Below are positions 15,850-21,549 of a stretch of 28,799 nucleotides of DNA, one piece after another; position 1 is the stretch's first letter; each line of letters opens with the position of its first letter. Source of the DNA: Bacillota bacterium (GTDB lineage Bacteria > Bacillota > Bacilli > Alicyclobacillales > SLC66); assembly GCA_021797415.1 (NCBI GenBank), contig JAJZZT010000240.1:1-28799 (forward strand), given 5' to 3'. The notes beneath the pieces are model-generated. The model made no database searches. It saw only the letters and a list, made by a program, of their open reading frames with translations, and had not been told where the DNA came from. The position numbers were made by a program, and so were the translations under genes.

Positions 15850-16692
15850 GTGCGATTTTTTTGTTATGGAACGCTCCGGAAAGGATATCACAATCATCGG
15901 GTCATTAAACCATTCGTGGTGTCCGTTGAACCAGGCGTCATTCGAGGCACGATGCATGAGGGGCCTGGCTTCCCGTATGTCGTGTTGCGTGGTGACGGGC
16001 TGGTGCGTGGGGAGTGGATGGCGATTCGACCTGGAAGCGAGGCCAAGGCGCTCGCGGCGGTGGACAGGCTCGAAGGGTATCACGGAGAGGACCGCGCGAA
16101 TCACTATGATCGGGTCATCGCGCTGGACGCGATGGATCCGAATATCGAGGGCTGGCTGTACGTAGCGGGGGCGGATCTGGATATTCGCAAACGCTACCCT
16201 GTCATTTTGTCTGGTGACTGGGCGCGACGGGAAGTGGCCTTATACTTCGCATACGGTTCCTGTATGAACGAACCGGACTTTCGGCGCACCTGCGCAACCG
16301 CCAAGGACATGGGCACAGCCAAGTTGCCTGGCTATCAACTGCGATTCAATGGGTACTCTGCGGCGCGGCACGGCGGGATCGCGAATATCGAACGCAAGAA
16401 AGGCGCGGTTGTGGAAGGGGTATTGTGGCGGATCATGGACCCGCAGGACCGTAAACGGCTTCGCGCGCGCGAAGGCGCCCCGCATGTGTATCGCGAGGAG
16501 TTGATTCGGGTTCGCGTGATAAGTGGTTGGACCTGGGCCTTCACATATAGGCTCGTTCGTCCGTTTCACATCGACATTGCGCCGGCCTGTTCGTATCTGC
16601 GGTTACTGTTGGATTCGCCGGTCTCTGAAAGGTACAAAGAGAAAGTTGGACGGTGGGCATTCCCCGCCAATGTTGATGCGCTTGAGTATTGA
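15850..16692 (+). CDS. Tandem gamma-glutamylcyclotransferase (AIG2/GGCT-like) protein
   Basis: The 280-residue protein contains two GGCT-fold copies. Domain 1 (1-118) opens with the substrate-loop motif Y6-G-T-L-R10 and has the catalytic-type Glu75 in VDRLEGYHG, plus a final GWLYVAG strand. Domain 2 (about 130-260) opens with YGSCMNEPDFRR (Y135-G-S) and has Glu208 in RAREGAPHVYREE. GGCT enzymes cyclise the gamma-glutamyl group of peptides, releasing 5-oxoproline, so they could reverse what the amidoligase makes. Both copies keep a Glu, so both may be active; domain 2 has the N-x2-M-like insert of the ChaC/GGCT subtype. GTG 15850 follows AGAGAGGGG. The Aig2-amidoligase pairing is a known Firmicutes neighbourhood; the tandem fusion is less usual. 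Confidence 0.88.
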   Translation: MRFFCYGTLRKGYHNHRVIKPFVVSVEPGVIRGTMHEGPGFPYVVLRGDGLVRGEWMAIRPGSEAKALAAVDRLEGYHGEDRANHYDRVIALDAMDPNIEGWLYVAGADLDIRKRYPVILSGDWARREVALYFAYGSCMNEPDFRRTCATAKDMGTAKLPGYQLRFNGYSAARHGGIANIERKKGAVVEGVLWRIMDPQDRKRLRAREGAPHVYREELIRVRVISGWTWAFTYRLVRPFHIDIAPACSYLRLLLDSPVSERYKEKVGRWAFPANVDALEY

Positions 16693-16717
16693 CTAAAAGG
16701 AAAGTCTGACTTACACT
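16689..16717 (+). promoter_or_regulatory. Sigma-A promoter upstream of the small ORFs and tRNA array
   Basis: TTGACT (16689-16694), 17 bases and TACACT (16712-16717) form the pair. The flanks TATTGAC.AAAAG.AAAGT and TAAAAACA.CA are shared with the promoter at 14987, so the two are copies of one promoter cassette. It overlaps the cyclotransferase stop and points at the tRNA array. Confidence 0.6.
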
Positions 16718-16743
16718 AAAAACATCACAAAGGGCGCTGTGCG

Positions 16744-16878
16744 ATGGGTGGGGCGATGCCGTGCCGCGAAAGGATGGGGCAGGAGGTAGATTCTGGCAAG
16801 GACATCGTGGTTGACGCCACCGCGTGCGACGAGGCGGCCAAGATCATCGGTGCTCGCGCTCTTGCAAGGGTGGGCTAA
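16744..16878 (+). CDS. Small ORF of 44 residues
   Basis: ATG 16744 lies about seven bases after AAAGGGCG and just below the promoter at 16689. The product is short, acidic-basic and cysteine-containing (MGGAMPCRERMGQEVD..., then VVDATACDEAAKIIGARAL). I know no family. Its position behind a promoter and ribosome site is the only support. The stop at 16876 lies 17 bases before the next start. Confidence 0.4.
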   Translation: MGGAMPCRERMGQEVDSGKDIVVDATACDEAAKIIGARALARVG

Positions 16879-16895
16879 CGAAAGGGATGCAAGAC

Positions 16896-17114
16896 ATGGT
16901 TTTAATAGTGTCGAACGAACAACGCTTGCGAAAAATTATCGGCATGCACGCCTTGGGCTGTTGCCCGAGCGTGGAAGAAGTGACGTTTCTGGTCGAGACG
17001 ATCGTGAAGCGCGATCGGCAGTTAGCCTACGCGGACAAAACAATTGCGAACTTGCATTCTCAGATCGCGGGACTGCAGGAAGAGAATTTGCAGTTGCGCA
17101 TGAAAGTTCGTTAG
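16896..17114 (+). CDS. Small hypothetical protein with C-terminal coiled coil
   Basis: ATG 16896 is nine bases after AAAGGG at 16881-16886 and gives 72 residues; in-frame ATG 16887 would add three. The N-terminal half reads SNEQRLRKIIGMHALGCCPSVEEVTFLVETI. The last 30 residues have heptad spacing (IANLHSQIAGLQEENLQLRMKV) typical of a short leucine-zipper-like coiled coil. It could be a dimerising regulator, but no DNA-binding motif is seen. It lies between the 44-codon ORF and the first tRNA gene, probably on the same transcript. Confidence 0.55.
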   Translation: MVLIVSNEQRLRKIIGMHALGCCPSVEEVTFLVETIVKRDRQLAYADKTIANLHSQIAGLQEENLQLRMKVR

Positions 17115-17130
17115 TTGGGCGTAGGTTTAC

Positions 17131-17205
17131 GCGGCACAGGTGTTTTCGGTTGCATAGCGGTCTTCCAAACCGCAGGAGTGGGTTCGATTCTCGCGTGCTG
17201 CTCCA
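17131..17205 (+). tRNA. tRNA-Gly (anticodon TCC)
   Basis: Acceptor GCGGCAC pairs with GTGCTGC (one G-U) and CCA is encoded at 17203-17205. The anticodon arm is GCGGT-CTTCCAA-ACCGC. The T stem GTGGG/CTCGC has two wobbles, but the loop TTCGATT is normal. It is the first gene of the array. Confidence 0.85.
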
Positions 17206-17208
17206 CAT

Positions 17209-17283
17209 GGTTCCATAGTCTAATGGTTACGACGCTGCCCTGTCACGGCAGAGATAAGGGTTCGATTCCCTTTGGAACCGCCA
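17209..17283 (+). tRNA. tRNA-Asp (anticodon GTC)
   Basis: Acceptor GGTTCCA/TGGAACC is perfect, the discriminator is G and CCA is encoded. The anticodon arm is CTGCC-CTGTCAC-GGCAG and the T loop TTCGATT. It has a good cloverleaf and starts three bases after the preceding tRNA. Confidence 0.9.
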
Positions 17284-17284
17284 A

Positions 17285-17360
17285 GCCGAAATAGCTCAGT
17301 TGGTAGAGCAACCGCCTTGTAAGCGGTAGGTTGTGGGTTCGAACCCTACTTTCGGCACCA
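17285..17360 (+). tRNA. tRNA-Thr (anticodon TGT)
   Basis: Acceptor GCCGAAA/TTTCGGC, anticodon arm ACCGC-CTTGTAA-GCGGT, T loop TTCGAAC and encoded CCA. All arms are canonical. Confidence 0.93.
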
Positions 17361-17362
17361 TA

Positions 17363-17438
17363 TCGGAATGTAGCCAGTAGGAAGCGCGCCTGATTTGGGA
17401 TCAGGAGGTCACAGGTTCGAGCCCTGTCATTCCGACCA
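17363..17438 (+). tRNA. tRNA-Pro (anticodon TGG)
   Basis: Acceptor TCGGAAT/ATTCCGA, anticodon arm CCTGA-TTTGGGA-TCAGG, T loop TTCGAGC and encoded CCA. It is relevant to the YbaK-type (Pro-tRNA editing) gene at 19948. Confidence 0.92.
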
Positions 17439-17442
17439 TCAT

Positions 17443-17517
17443 GGGCGGTTGGCGCAATGGTAGCGCGACGGTTTTGCAAGCCGTAGGTTGGGGGTTCGAA
17501 TCCCCCATTGTCCACCA
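17443..17517 (+). tRNA. tRNA-Ala (anticodon TGC), wobble-rich acceptor
   Basis: The anticodon arm is ACGGT-TTTGCAA-GCCGT, giving TGC at 34-36. Acceptor GGGCGGT pairs with ATTGTCC through several G-U pairs. The third pair is G-U, the alanine identity element, which supports Ala over Cys (GCA read one base off). CCA is encoded. Confidence 0.75.
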
Positions 17518-17655
17518 GTTAGAGACGATGCTGGCGGTTCGATTCCGCAACGGCGTTAGCCGGGCTGGTATAGTCGCAGGTGAAAGCCCTGCCGAGTCGG
17601 GTTCGATTCCCGAGTGCGATTCTATCGTATGTGCTGGTGCGCCAGGTCTCGCCGT
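17518..17655 (+). other. tRNA-derived debris within the array
   Basis: Two T-arm-like segments occur (GGTTCGATTCC at 17536-17546 and TCGGG-TTCGATT-CCCGA near 17597-17613), but I cannot fold a full cloverleaf with a T33 anticodon loop. GAGAC...CTGGCG (17522-17536) can pair with CGCCAG-GTCTC (17640-17650), enclosing the stretch. I read it as decayed or rearranged tRNA genes. Confidence 0.5.
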
Positions 17656-17731
17656 AGGGATGTAGCTCAGTTGGTAGAGCAGTCGGATGTTAATCGACAT
17701 GTCGCAGGTTCGAACCCTGCCATCCCTGCCA
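17656..17731 (+). tRNA. tRNA-Asn (anticodon GTT)
   Basis: Acceptor AGGGATG/CATCCCT, anticodon arm GTCGG-ATGTTAA-TCGAC, T loop TTCGAAC, discriminator G and encoded CCA. The fold is canonical. Confidence 0.9.
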
Positions 17732-17732
17732 T

Positions 17733-17807
17733 TGGGGAGTAGCCAAGCGGTAAGGCACCCGGCTCTGAACCGGGAATGCGGTGATTCTAACCCACCCTCA
17801 CCCACCA
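17733..17807 (+). tRNA. tRNA-Gln-like (anticodon CTG), degenerate
   Basis: The D arm (AGCCAAGCGGTAAGGC) and anticodon arm CCCGG-CTCTGAA-CCGGG are normal and read CAG. The T loop is TTCTAAC with a mismatched stem, and acceptor TGGGGAG does not pair well with CTCACCC. CCA is encoded. It is probably a damaged or strongly diverged tRNA-Gln. Confidence 0.6.
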
Positions 17808-17811
17808 GTAT

Positions 17812-17895
17812 GGAACTGTGATCCAGTCGGATAGGATAGCGGCGGGAGATTAGCTACTTCCGTTGTGTACACGGGTTCGAATCCCGTCGGTTCCC
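17812..17895 (+). tRNA. tRNA-like gene with enlarged anticodon region (possibly Leu TAG)
   Basis: Acceptor GGAACTG/CGGTTCC, D arm ATCC...GGAT and T arm ACGGG-TTCGAAT-CCCGT are convincing. The anticodon stem CGGGAG (17843-17848) pairs with CTTCCG (17857-17862) around an eight-base loop ATTAGCTA, one base too many, and extra bases precede it. CCA is not encoded. The identity is uncertain. Confidence 0.5.
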
Positions 17896-17899
17896 GAGA

Positions 17900-18034
17900 G
17901 AGCACATCGTCTAGAAGTGGCAGCTTCGCGCGGAGTGATGTCCGGAATAAGACGCCCGCTGAACGAGACGTTAACTGATCGGCCGATCAGCGCGTCCCAG
18001 CGGGAGATGCGGGTTCGAATCCCGTCTGTGCTCA
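17900..18034 (+). tRNA. tRNA-like gene with about 60 extra bases
   Basis: GAGCACA (17900-17906) pairs perfectly with TGTGCTC (18027-18033), and the T arm GCGGG-TTCGAAT-CCCGT is normal. The span of 135 bases is far beyond a tRNA. The interior holds a perfect 16-base palindrome, CTGATCGGCCGATCAG (17975-17990), flanked by GACG/CGTC. No anticodon arm can be assigned. It may be an intron-like insertion, an oversized variable arm or a fusion of two tRNA halves. Confidence 0.4.
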
Positions 18035-18039
18035 ACCGC

Positions 18040-18113
18040 GCCTGCGTCGTTCAACGGCAGGACGCTTGCCCCGTAAGCAAGCAACGCTGGTTCGAATCCA
18101 ACCGCAGGCTCCA
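18040..18113 (+). tRNA. tRNA-like gene, nominal anticodon CGT, C at position 33
   Basis: Acceptor GCCTGCG/CGCAGGC is perfect and CCA is encoded. The anticodon stem CTTGC/GCAAG encloses CCCGTAA, giving CGT (Thr) at 34-36 but C instead of the universal U at 33. The T stem has one mismatch. It is the last member of the array. Confidence 0.55.
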
Positions 18114-18170
18114 ATTCAGTGTAACGGTAGAAATGCAATCTTCGAAATCGCGTGGGAAAGGAGAACGATC

Positions 18171-18815
18171 ATGTCGAAAATCGTACCTGAATCAAACTTC
18201 GGTCGAGACCATCTTTCCACGCTCGTGTATGTCGATAGTGTCATGGTCGACTACGCAGGATTCGAGATCGGACTAGACGCCCGCATGCGCTCCCATCGCG
18301 ACAACTGGCGCTGGCTGTCCGAGCGTGATGCGCGCCATGCGCATGGCTCAAAGCGCGACGGAGCCGTGTCGCAAAACGGAACGCTATTGCGAAATGCAGA
18401 CATCGTCAAGCATCATGACGACTGGGATTGTCTCGTAGACACGGCGGTGGCGGGCTATTTCGACCGTGAAACGCCCTGGCAGGTGGGGGATATTCTCCGG
18501 TTGTCCGACCGCGGAGCAGCGGTGGCACATGCCTTTCGCCGGTACAGGATCCATGGCGGCAGCTATGCGGACTTTGCGGTTCCTCCTGTTCCCGCCATCG
18601 ATCCACAAGCGGATATGTCTCCGATAGAATCGGGGATTCGTGAGGCGATTGGTCATCTCGAACAGGCGAACCGAGATCATCCGGATTCCCCTGAGCATTT
18701 TATCACGATCAGCGACGCTCTGAAAGTACTGCAGGAGTTGTTGACGATTTCGGATGATGAGCAGAATTCAAACGAATCAAGGAGGGGTGCTCTTGGAACG
18801 CAGCGAGGTTCTTAA
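18171..18815 (+). CDS. Hypothetical protein, first gene after the tRNA array
   Basis: ATG 18171 follows AAAGGAGA at 18157-18164 with six-base spacing and gives 214 residues. It is soluble and charged, without signal peptide or TM segment. The first half is rich in Arg, Asp and His (LDARMRSHRDNWRWLSERDARHAHG). A central segment (YFDRETPWQVGDILRLSDRGAAVAHAFRRYRIHGGSYADF) may be a small beta-barrel-like domain. The C-terminal helix region reads IESGIREAIGHLEQANRDHPDSPEHFITISDALKVLQELL. I recognise no family. The 3' end overlaps the ribosome site and start of the MazG-like gene by about 23 bases, so the two are probably co-translated. Confidence 0.65.
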   Translation: MSKIVPESNFGRDHLSTLVYVDSVMVDYAGFEIGLDARMRSHRDNWRWLSERDARHAHGSKRDGAVSQNGTLLRNADIVKHHDDWDCLVDTAVAGYFDRETPWQVGDILRLSDRGAAVAHAFRRYRIHGGSYADFAVPPVPAIDPQADMSPIESGIREAIGHLEQANRDHPDSPEHFITISDALKVLQELLTISDDEQNSNESRRGALGTQRGS

Positions 18816-19110
18816 AGCTCTCAATGTTCTTGCGGATGACATATACCAGACAGCTACAGACAAAGGGTGGCACGTGAACACTGTACCGTTTCCCGCCCAG
18901 ATTGCCTTGATCCATTCCGAACTTTCAGAGGCATTGCAAGCCGACCGAAAACGCGAGGGAGACGCCGCGGTCACCGAAGAACTGGCCGATGTGGTCATCC
19001 GCGTGCTGGATACGGCACGAGATCAGAAACTCGATATTGCCGGGGCGATTGTCAAGAAGGCAGAGGCGAATAAGGCGCGTCCCTATCGGCATGGTGGTCG
19101 GAAATACTGA
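18793..19110 (+). CDS. MazG-like nucleotide pyrophosphohydrolase
   Basis: The protein has 105 residues. TTG 18793 is chosen because GGAGGGG at 18781-18787 lies five bases upstream; GTG 18787 would destroy that spacing. The all-alpha NTP-PPase motif is clear: E43-x2-E46 in HSELSEAL and E63-x2-D66 in EELADVVIRVLD, the Mg2+ ligands. The NKARPYRHGGRKY tail is typical of phage/plasmid MazG-like proteins. These enzymes hydrolyse (d)NTPs to the monophosphate and pyrophosphate, and in mobile elements may modulate nucleotide pools or (p)ppGpp. It overlaps the preceding hypothetical gene. Confidence 0.85.
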   Translation: MERSEVLKALNVLADDIYQTATDKGWHVNTVPFPAQIALIHSELSEALQADRKREGDAAVTEELADVVIRVLDTARDQKLDIAGAIVKKAEANKARPYRHGGRKY

Positions 19111-19142
19111 TACAATTATTTCATCGCAAAGGAGCGCCAACC

Positions 19143-19892
19143 ATGTCCATTCTGAGAGATCTACGAAAGCAAAAAGGTCTGACAATCAAAGAGGTCGCAA
19201 AGGCATTGGGCTTCACAGCGACCTATCTATCCAAAGTGGAGCGCGATGAGGTTCCGCTGTCGACCGATCTGGTGGATGCGGCAGCTGGTTTTTATGGCGT
19301 CGATCCCACAGGGATTGCGCCAAGCTATAAGCCGGAAGAGATTTCGCAGCTGCGTCAACTGCGCGAGGAGCGGAACATGACCCTTGGGGAGGTGAGCGAC
19401 GCCATCGGGCTCAGTCCGTCTCAGTTGAGCCAGATTGAGCGCGGCAAGCGCGGCATGTCCAGCCGGGCAGCGCGCGAGCTATCAAGGTTATATGGAGTGG
19501 AATTGGAAGGGTTTCGTTTGCCCAAGGATTCGACGGGGATTGACGCGGACAGGCTGCGACAGCTGCGAGAGGCAAGAGGGATCAGTGCCAATCGGGCAGC
19601 CAAGTCCATGGGCATCGATACCGCCGCCTTACTGCGTCTTGAATCAGGCGAACGTAAGACTCCCCATTTTGCGACGCTTGTGAAGATTGCGGAGTTTTAC
19701 GGAGTGAAGCCGGAAGAATTGATGCCGGAAGCGAAACGGGAGACGCCGGATTTGAATGACTTTGTGATAAAGAATCCCCAAATTCTCGTGGATGGGGAGC
19801 TTGTCGATATCTCGTCATCTGAAGCTAGGGAACGGATGCTGAGCATGATGCGGGCGGGGGCAGCGTGGATCAAGGAGCTTGACAGAAAATGA
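19143..19892 (+). CDS. Transcriptional regulator with three tandem XRE-type HTH domains
   Basis: The 249-residue protein contains three Cro/C1-type helix-turn-helix units. They are about residues 4-58 (LRDLRKQKGLTIKEVAKALGF..YLSKVERDEV), 66-122 (LRQLREERNMTLGEVSDAIGLSPSQLSQIERGKR) and 138-192 (LRQLREARGISANRAAKSMGI..ALLRLESGERK). About 55 more residues follow without an effector domain. The first two units keep the standard recognition pattern; the third has a changed recognition helix (IDTAALLRLE). Most XRE regulators have one such domain and dimerise, so a three-domain chain could span a long composite operator. ATG 19143 follows AAAGGAG. The YbaK-type gene begins just downstream. Confidence 0.88.
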   Translation: MSILRDLRKQKGLTIKEVAKALGFTATYLSKVERDEVPLSTDLVDAAAGFYGVDPTGIAPSYKPEEISQLRQLREERNMTLGEVSDAIGLSPSQLSQIERGKRGMSSRAARELSRLYGVELEGFRLPKDSTGIDADRLRQLREARGISANRAAKSMGIDTAALLRLESGERKTPHFATLVKIAEFYGVKPEELMPEAKRETPDLNDFVIKNPQILVDGELVDISSSEARERMLSMMRAGAAWIKELDRK

Positions 19893-19947
19893 TCTGGCTA
19901 AATTTCTACGCAGTGCTGGTGCTGATGATCGTCGGGGGTATCCGATT

Positions 19948-20394
19948 ATGGATGATTTAGTAGCCATTCTACGGGGCAGTAAGCTTCCATTTGAGATCAT
20001 TCAACATGAAGCTCCAATACGTTCAGCGCAGGAGGGCGCGGATTATTTTAAGATTGAAATAGATCAGACAGCCCGTACGTTGATTCTCAGTTCGGGCAAG
20101 CGATATTACGCCGTGATTGTTTCTGGAGGCCGTGTGCGTGTAAATTTCGAAAACGTGTCTGACGTGTTGAAATGTAGTCCTCTGAAATTGGCGAATCCGA
20201 AAGAGGTTCAACAGATCACCGGATACACGGTAGGTAGCGTTCCTTTAGTTGGTCTTTCTTTACCCTATATCGTAGACAAGCAGTGGAATCGGTATGCATG
20301 GATTTACGGAGGAACAGGGTTGCCAACTTCGACACTGAAGATCATTCCGTATGCTTTGGAAAAACTAAACGAAGTGATTGCTTTTTTGGATTGA
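19948..20394 (+). CDS. YbaK/EbsC-family protein (aminoacyl-tRNA deacylase homologue)
   Basis: From ATG 19948 the product is 148 residues; an in-frame TTG at 19879 would add 23 that do not resemble the family and sits too close to its ribosome site. Family features are LPFEIIQHEAPIRSAQEGADYF at the start, then PLKLANPKEVQQITGYTVGSVPLVG and YAWIYGGTGLPTSTLKI. YbaK, ProXp and INS-type enzymes remove Cys or Ala wrongly attached to tRNA-Pro and related tRNAs. The position of the conserved catalytic-type Lys (KTL in E. coli YbaK) reads ARTLIL here, so Arg replaces Lys. That may mean reduced or altered deacylation. The gene is about 1.8 kb from a tRNA array that includes tRNA-Pro and tRNA-Ala. Confidence 0.8.
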   Translation: MDDLVAILRGSKLPFEIIQHEAPIRSAQEGADYFKIEIDQTARTLILSSGKRYYAVIVSGGRVRVNFENVSDVLKCSPLKLANPKEVQQITGYTVGSVPLVGLSLPYIVDKQWNRYAWIYGGTGLPTSTLKIIPYALEKLNEVIAFLD

Positions 20395-20544
20395 CGTATA
20401 CCTCCAATAGCGCGTGAATAACCTTCTTTAGAATCGGCATCGCATCGTGAGGGGCACAAGATTATCATGAAAATGGCCGAACGGCTATTTTCTCATCAAA
20501 GAATAGACAGCGGATTTGTGCTAACATAGCCTTGGTATACGCGA

Positions 20545-20601
20545 CGCATTCCGAGAGGGATGCGCTTTTTGTCGCCCGATTCTTGATAAGCAAGGGGTGG
20601 C
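20545..20601 (+). promoter_or_regulatory. Recurrent leader element, copy D (full form)
   Basis: Hairpin 1 is CGCATTCC (20545-20552) with GGGATGCG (20557-20564). A U-tract (20566-20570), GTCGCCC (20571-20577), a small stem CTTG-ataag-CAAG, and AAGGGGTGG follow, then ATG 20602. A -10-like TATACG lies at 20536, so hairpin 1 may be the start of the transcript as well as a terminator. Confidence 0.6.
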
Positions 20602-20760
20602 ATGAATCTGGATGAGTATTATACTGCGGTTTGGGGTACATTTAACTGTGTACTCGCATACGATTTGGTGATAAAATGGAGGGGACTCAATGAATCGCGA
20701 GGAGGTCACGACGGTGGCAAAAACCTTAGAGGACGTACAAATGATTCTCGGCGGTTTTGA
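20602..20760 (+). CDS. Short ORF (52 codons) behind leader copy D, overlapping the antitoxin start
   Basis: ATG 20602 sits five bases after AAGGGGTGG. The first 26 codons give a hydrophobic/aromatic peptide (MNLDEYYTAVWGTFNCVLAYDLVIKW). The rest is Gly/Arg-rich and overlaps the antitoxin gene by 71 bases in another frame. It could be a leader peptide whose translation opens the antitoxin start. No family is known, and support is only the ribosome site and the leader. Confidence 0.35.
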   Translation: MNLDEYYTAVWGTFNCVLAYDLVIKWRGLNESRGGHDGGKNLRGRTNDSRRF

Positions 20761-21079
20761 ACTAGGAAATCATATCGGGCTTACAGAGATGCAACGTGAA
20801 AAAGAATGGAAGGAAGAGTTTAACAAGAAGAGAATGGTGGAGATTTTAGAAAGGAATGAAACCTTCGGGCTATTGATTAAACCCGATCTCTTTCGCTCGT
20901 TACAAATATACATTGAGCACCTGGAACAGCAGGTTGAGCGGCTACAACTCGATGCGATGTTTGCAAGTCGCGAAGGAAACATGATTTGGTTGACTGGGGA
21001 AGATTTGAAACAGAAGTCCCAAGAGAGTTTTCGTGCTCGAAAAGATTTGATTGGGAGTTTGTTTGATGGCGACTCGTGA
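20690..21079 (+). CDS. Putative antitoxin of a type II toxin-antitoxin pair
   Basis: ATG 20690 follows GGAGGGG and gives 129 residues, acidic and helical. The middle (LIKPDLFRSLQIYIEHLEQQVERLQLDAMFASREGNMIW) looks like the dimerising and toxin-binding part of a Phd/RelB-like antitoxin. The end (LTGEDLKQKSQESFRARKDLIGSLFDGDS) resembles antitoxin tails that wrap the toxin. The call rests mainly on the neighbour: the RelE-type toxin overlaps it by 14 bases, the usual antitoxin-first arrangement. Expression probably starts at or above leader copy D and would be autorepressed. The N-terminal DNA-binding fold is not clearly recognisable. Confidence 0.6.
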   Translation: MNREEVTTVAKTLEDVQMILGGFELGNHIGLTEMQREKEWKEEFNKKRMVEILERNETFGLLIKPDLFRSLQIYIEHLEQQVERLQLDAMFASREGNMIWLTGEDLKQKSQESFRARKDLIGSLFDGDS

Positions 21080-21479
21080 AGAACTGTTTGAATTTTGGAT
21101 TGATCGCCTCGCAGAACTTGAGGGCGTCTCGATGGATGCGGATGCACTTGTTGAGGATGTTATCGTTCTTGCTGTAGCATTTAATCAAGATCCGGATGTT
21201 TTTCCGTTGGTTATGACGAACGTGATCAAGGCATTTCAGAACCTTCTCCATCAGCGAAACGCAGGACAACCACTTATTGGAAATCATGTCGGATGGCTCT
21301 CGTTTCACTTTCAAAGCCGCGCAATTCGCAAACAGAAGGCCGACATGCGGATCGTATATCGAGATAAAGGTTCAACCCTTGAGGTTTTGGGCTTTGGACA
21401 TCGCTGGATTCCACAGGAAATTTATCATCGTTTGTCATTAGATCGACGCAAAAAGCGAGACAGCGAAGATAACGGGTGA
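21066..21479 (+). CDS. RelE/ParE-type toxin
   Basis: ATG 21066 gives 137 residues; the start overlaps the antitoxin's last codons. The C-terminal half carries the RelE-superfamily beta-sheet: KADMRIVYRDKGSTLEVLGFGHRWIPQEIYHRL, i.e. the R-I-V-Y strand, a hairpin, then G-x-R and the closing Y helix. RelE toxins cleave mRNA in the ribosome A site and ParE toxins block gyrase; the sequence does not decide which. The N-terminal 75 residues (LFEFWIDRLAELEGVSMDADALVEDVIVLAVAFNQDPDVFPLVMTNVIKAFQN) are longer than usual and helical. The pair would stabilise the plasmid or element. Confidence 0.65.
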   Translation: MATREELFEFWIDRLAELEGVSMDADALVEDVIVLAVAFNQDPDVFPLVMTNVIKAFQNLLHQRNAGQPLIGNHVGWLSFHFQSRAIRKQKADMRIVYRDKGSTLEVLGFGHRWIPQEIYHRLSLDRRKKRDSEDNG

Positions 21480-21549
21480 TCACGGGGGAGGGGATGCCGA
21501 TTCTGCCAGGTTCGAAACCATGATCGAAAGCCGAGTTCGGTAAACGCAG

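Noticed and set aside
17443..17517. Fifth tRNA as tRNA-Cys (GCA)
   Set aside because: Reading GCA needs a broken anticodon stem; the five-pair stem gives TGC and the acceptor has the G3-U70 pair of alanine tRNAs.
17131..18113. tRNA array as a CRISPR-like repeat array
   Set aside because: The repeated GGTTCGAATCC words are T arms of tRNAs; spacing and flanks match cloverleaves and no cas genes are present.
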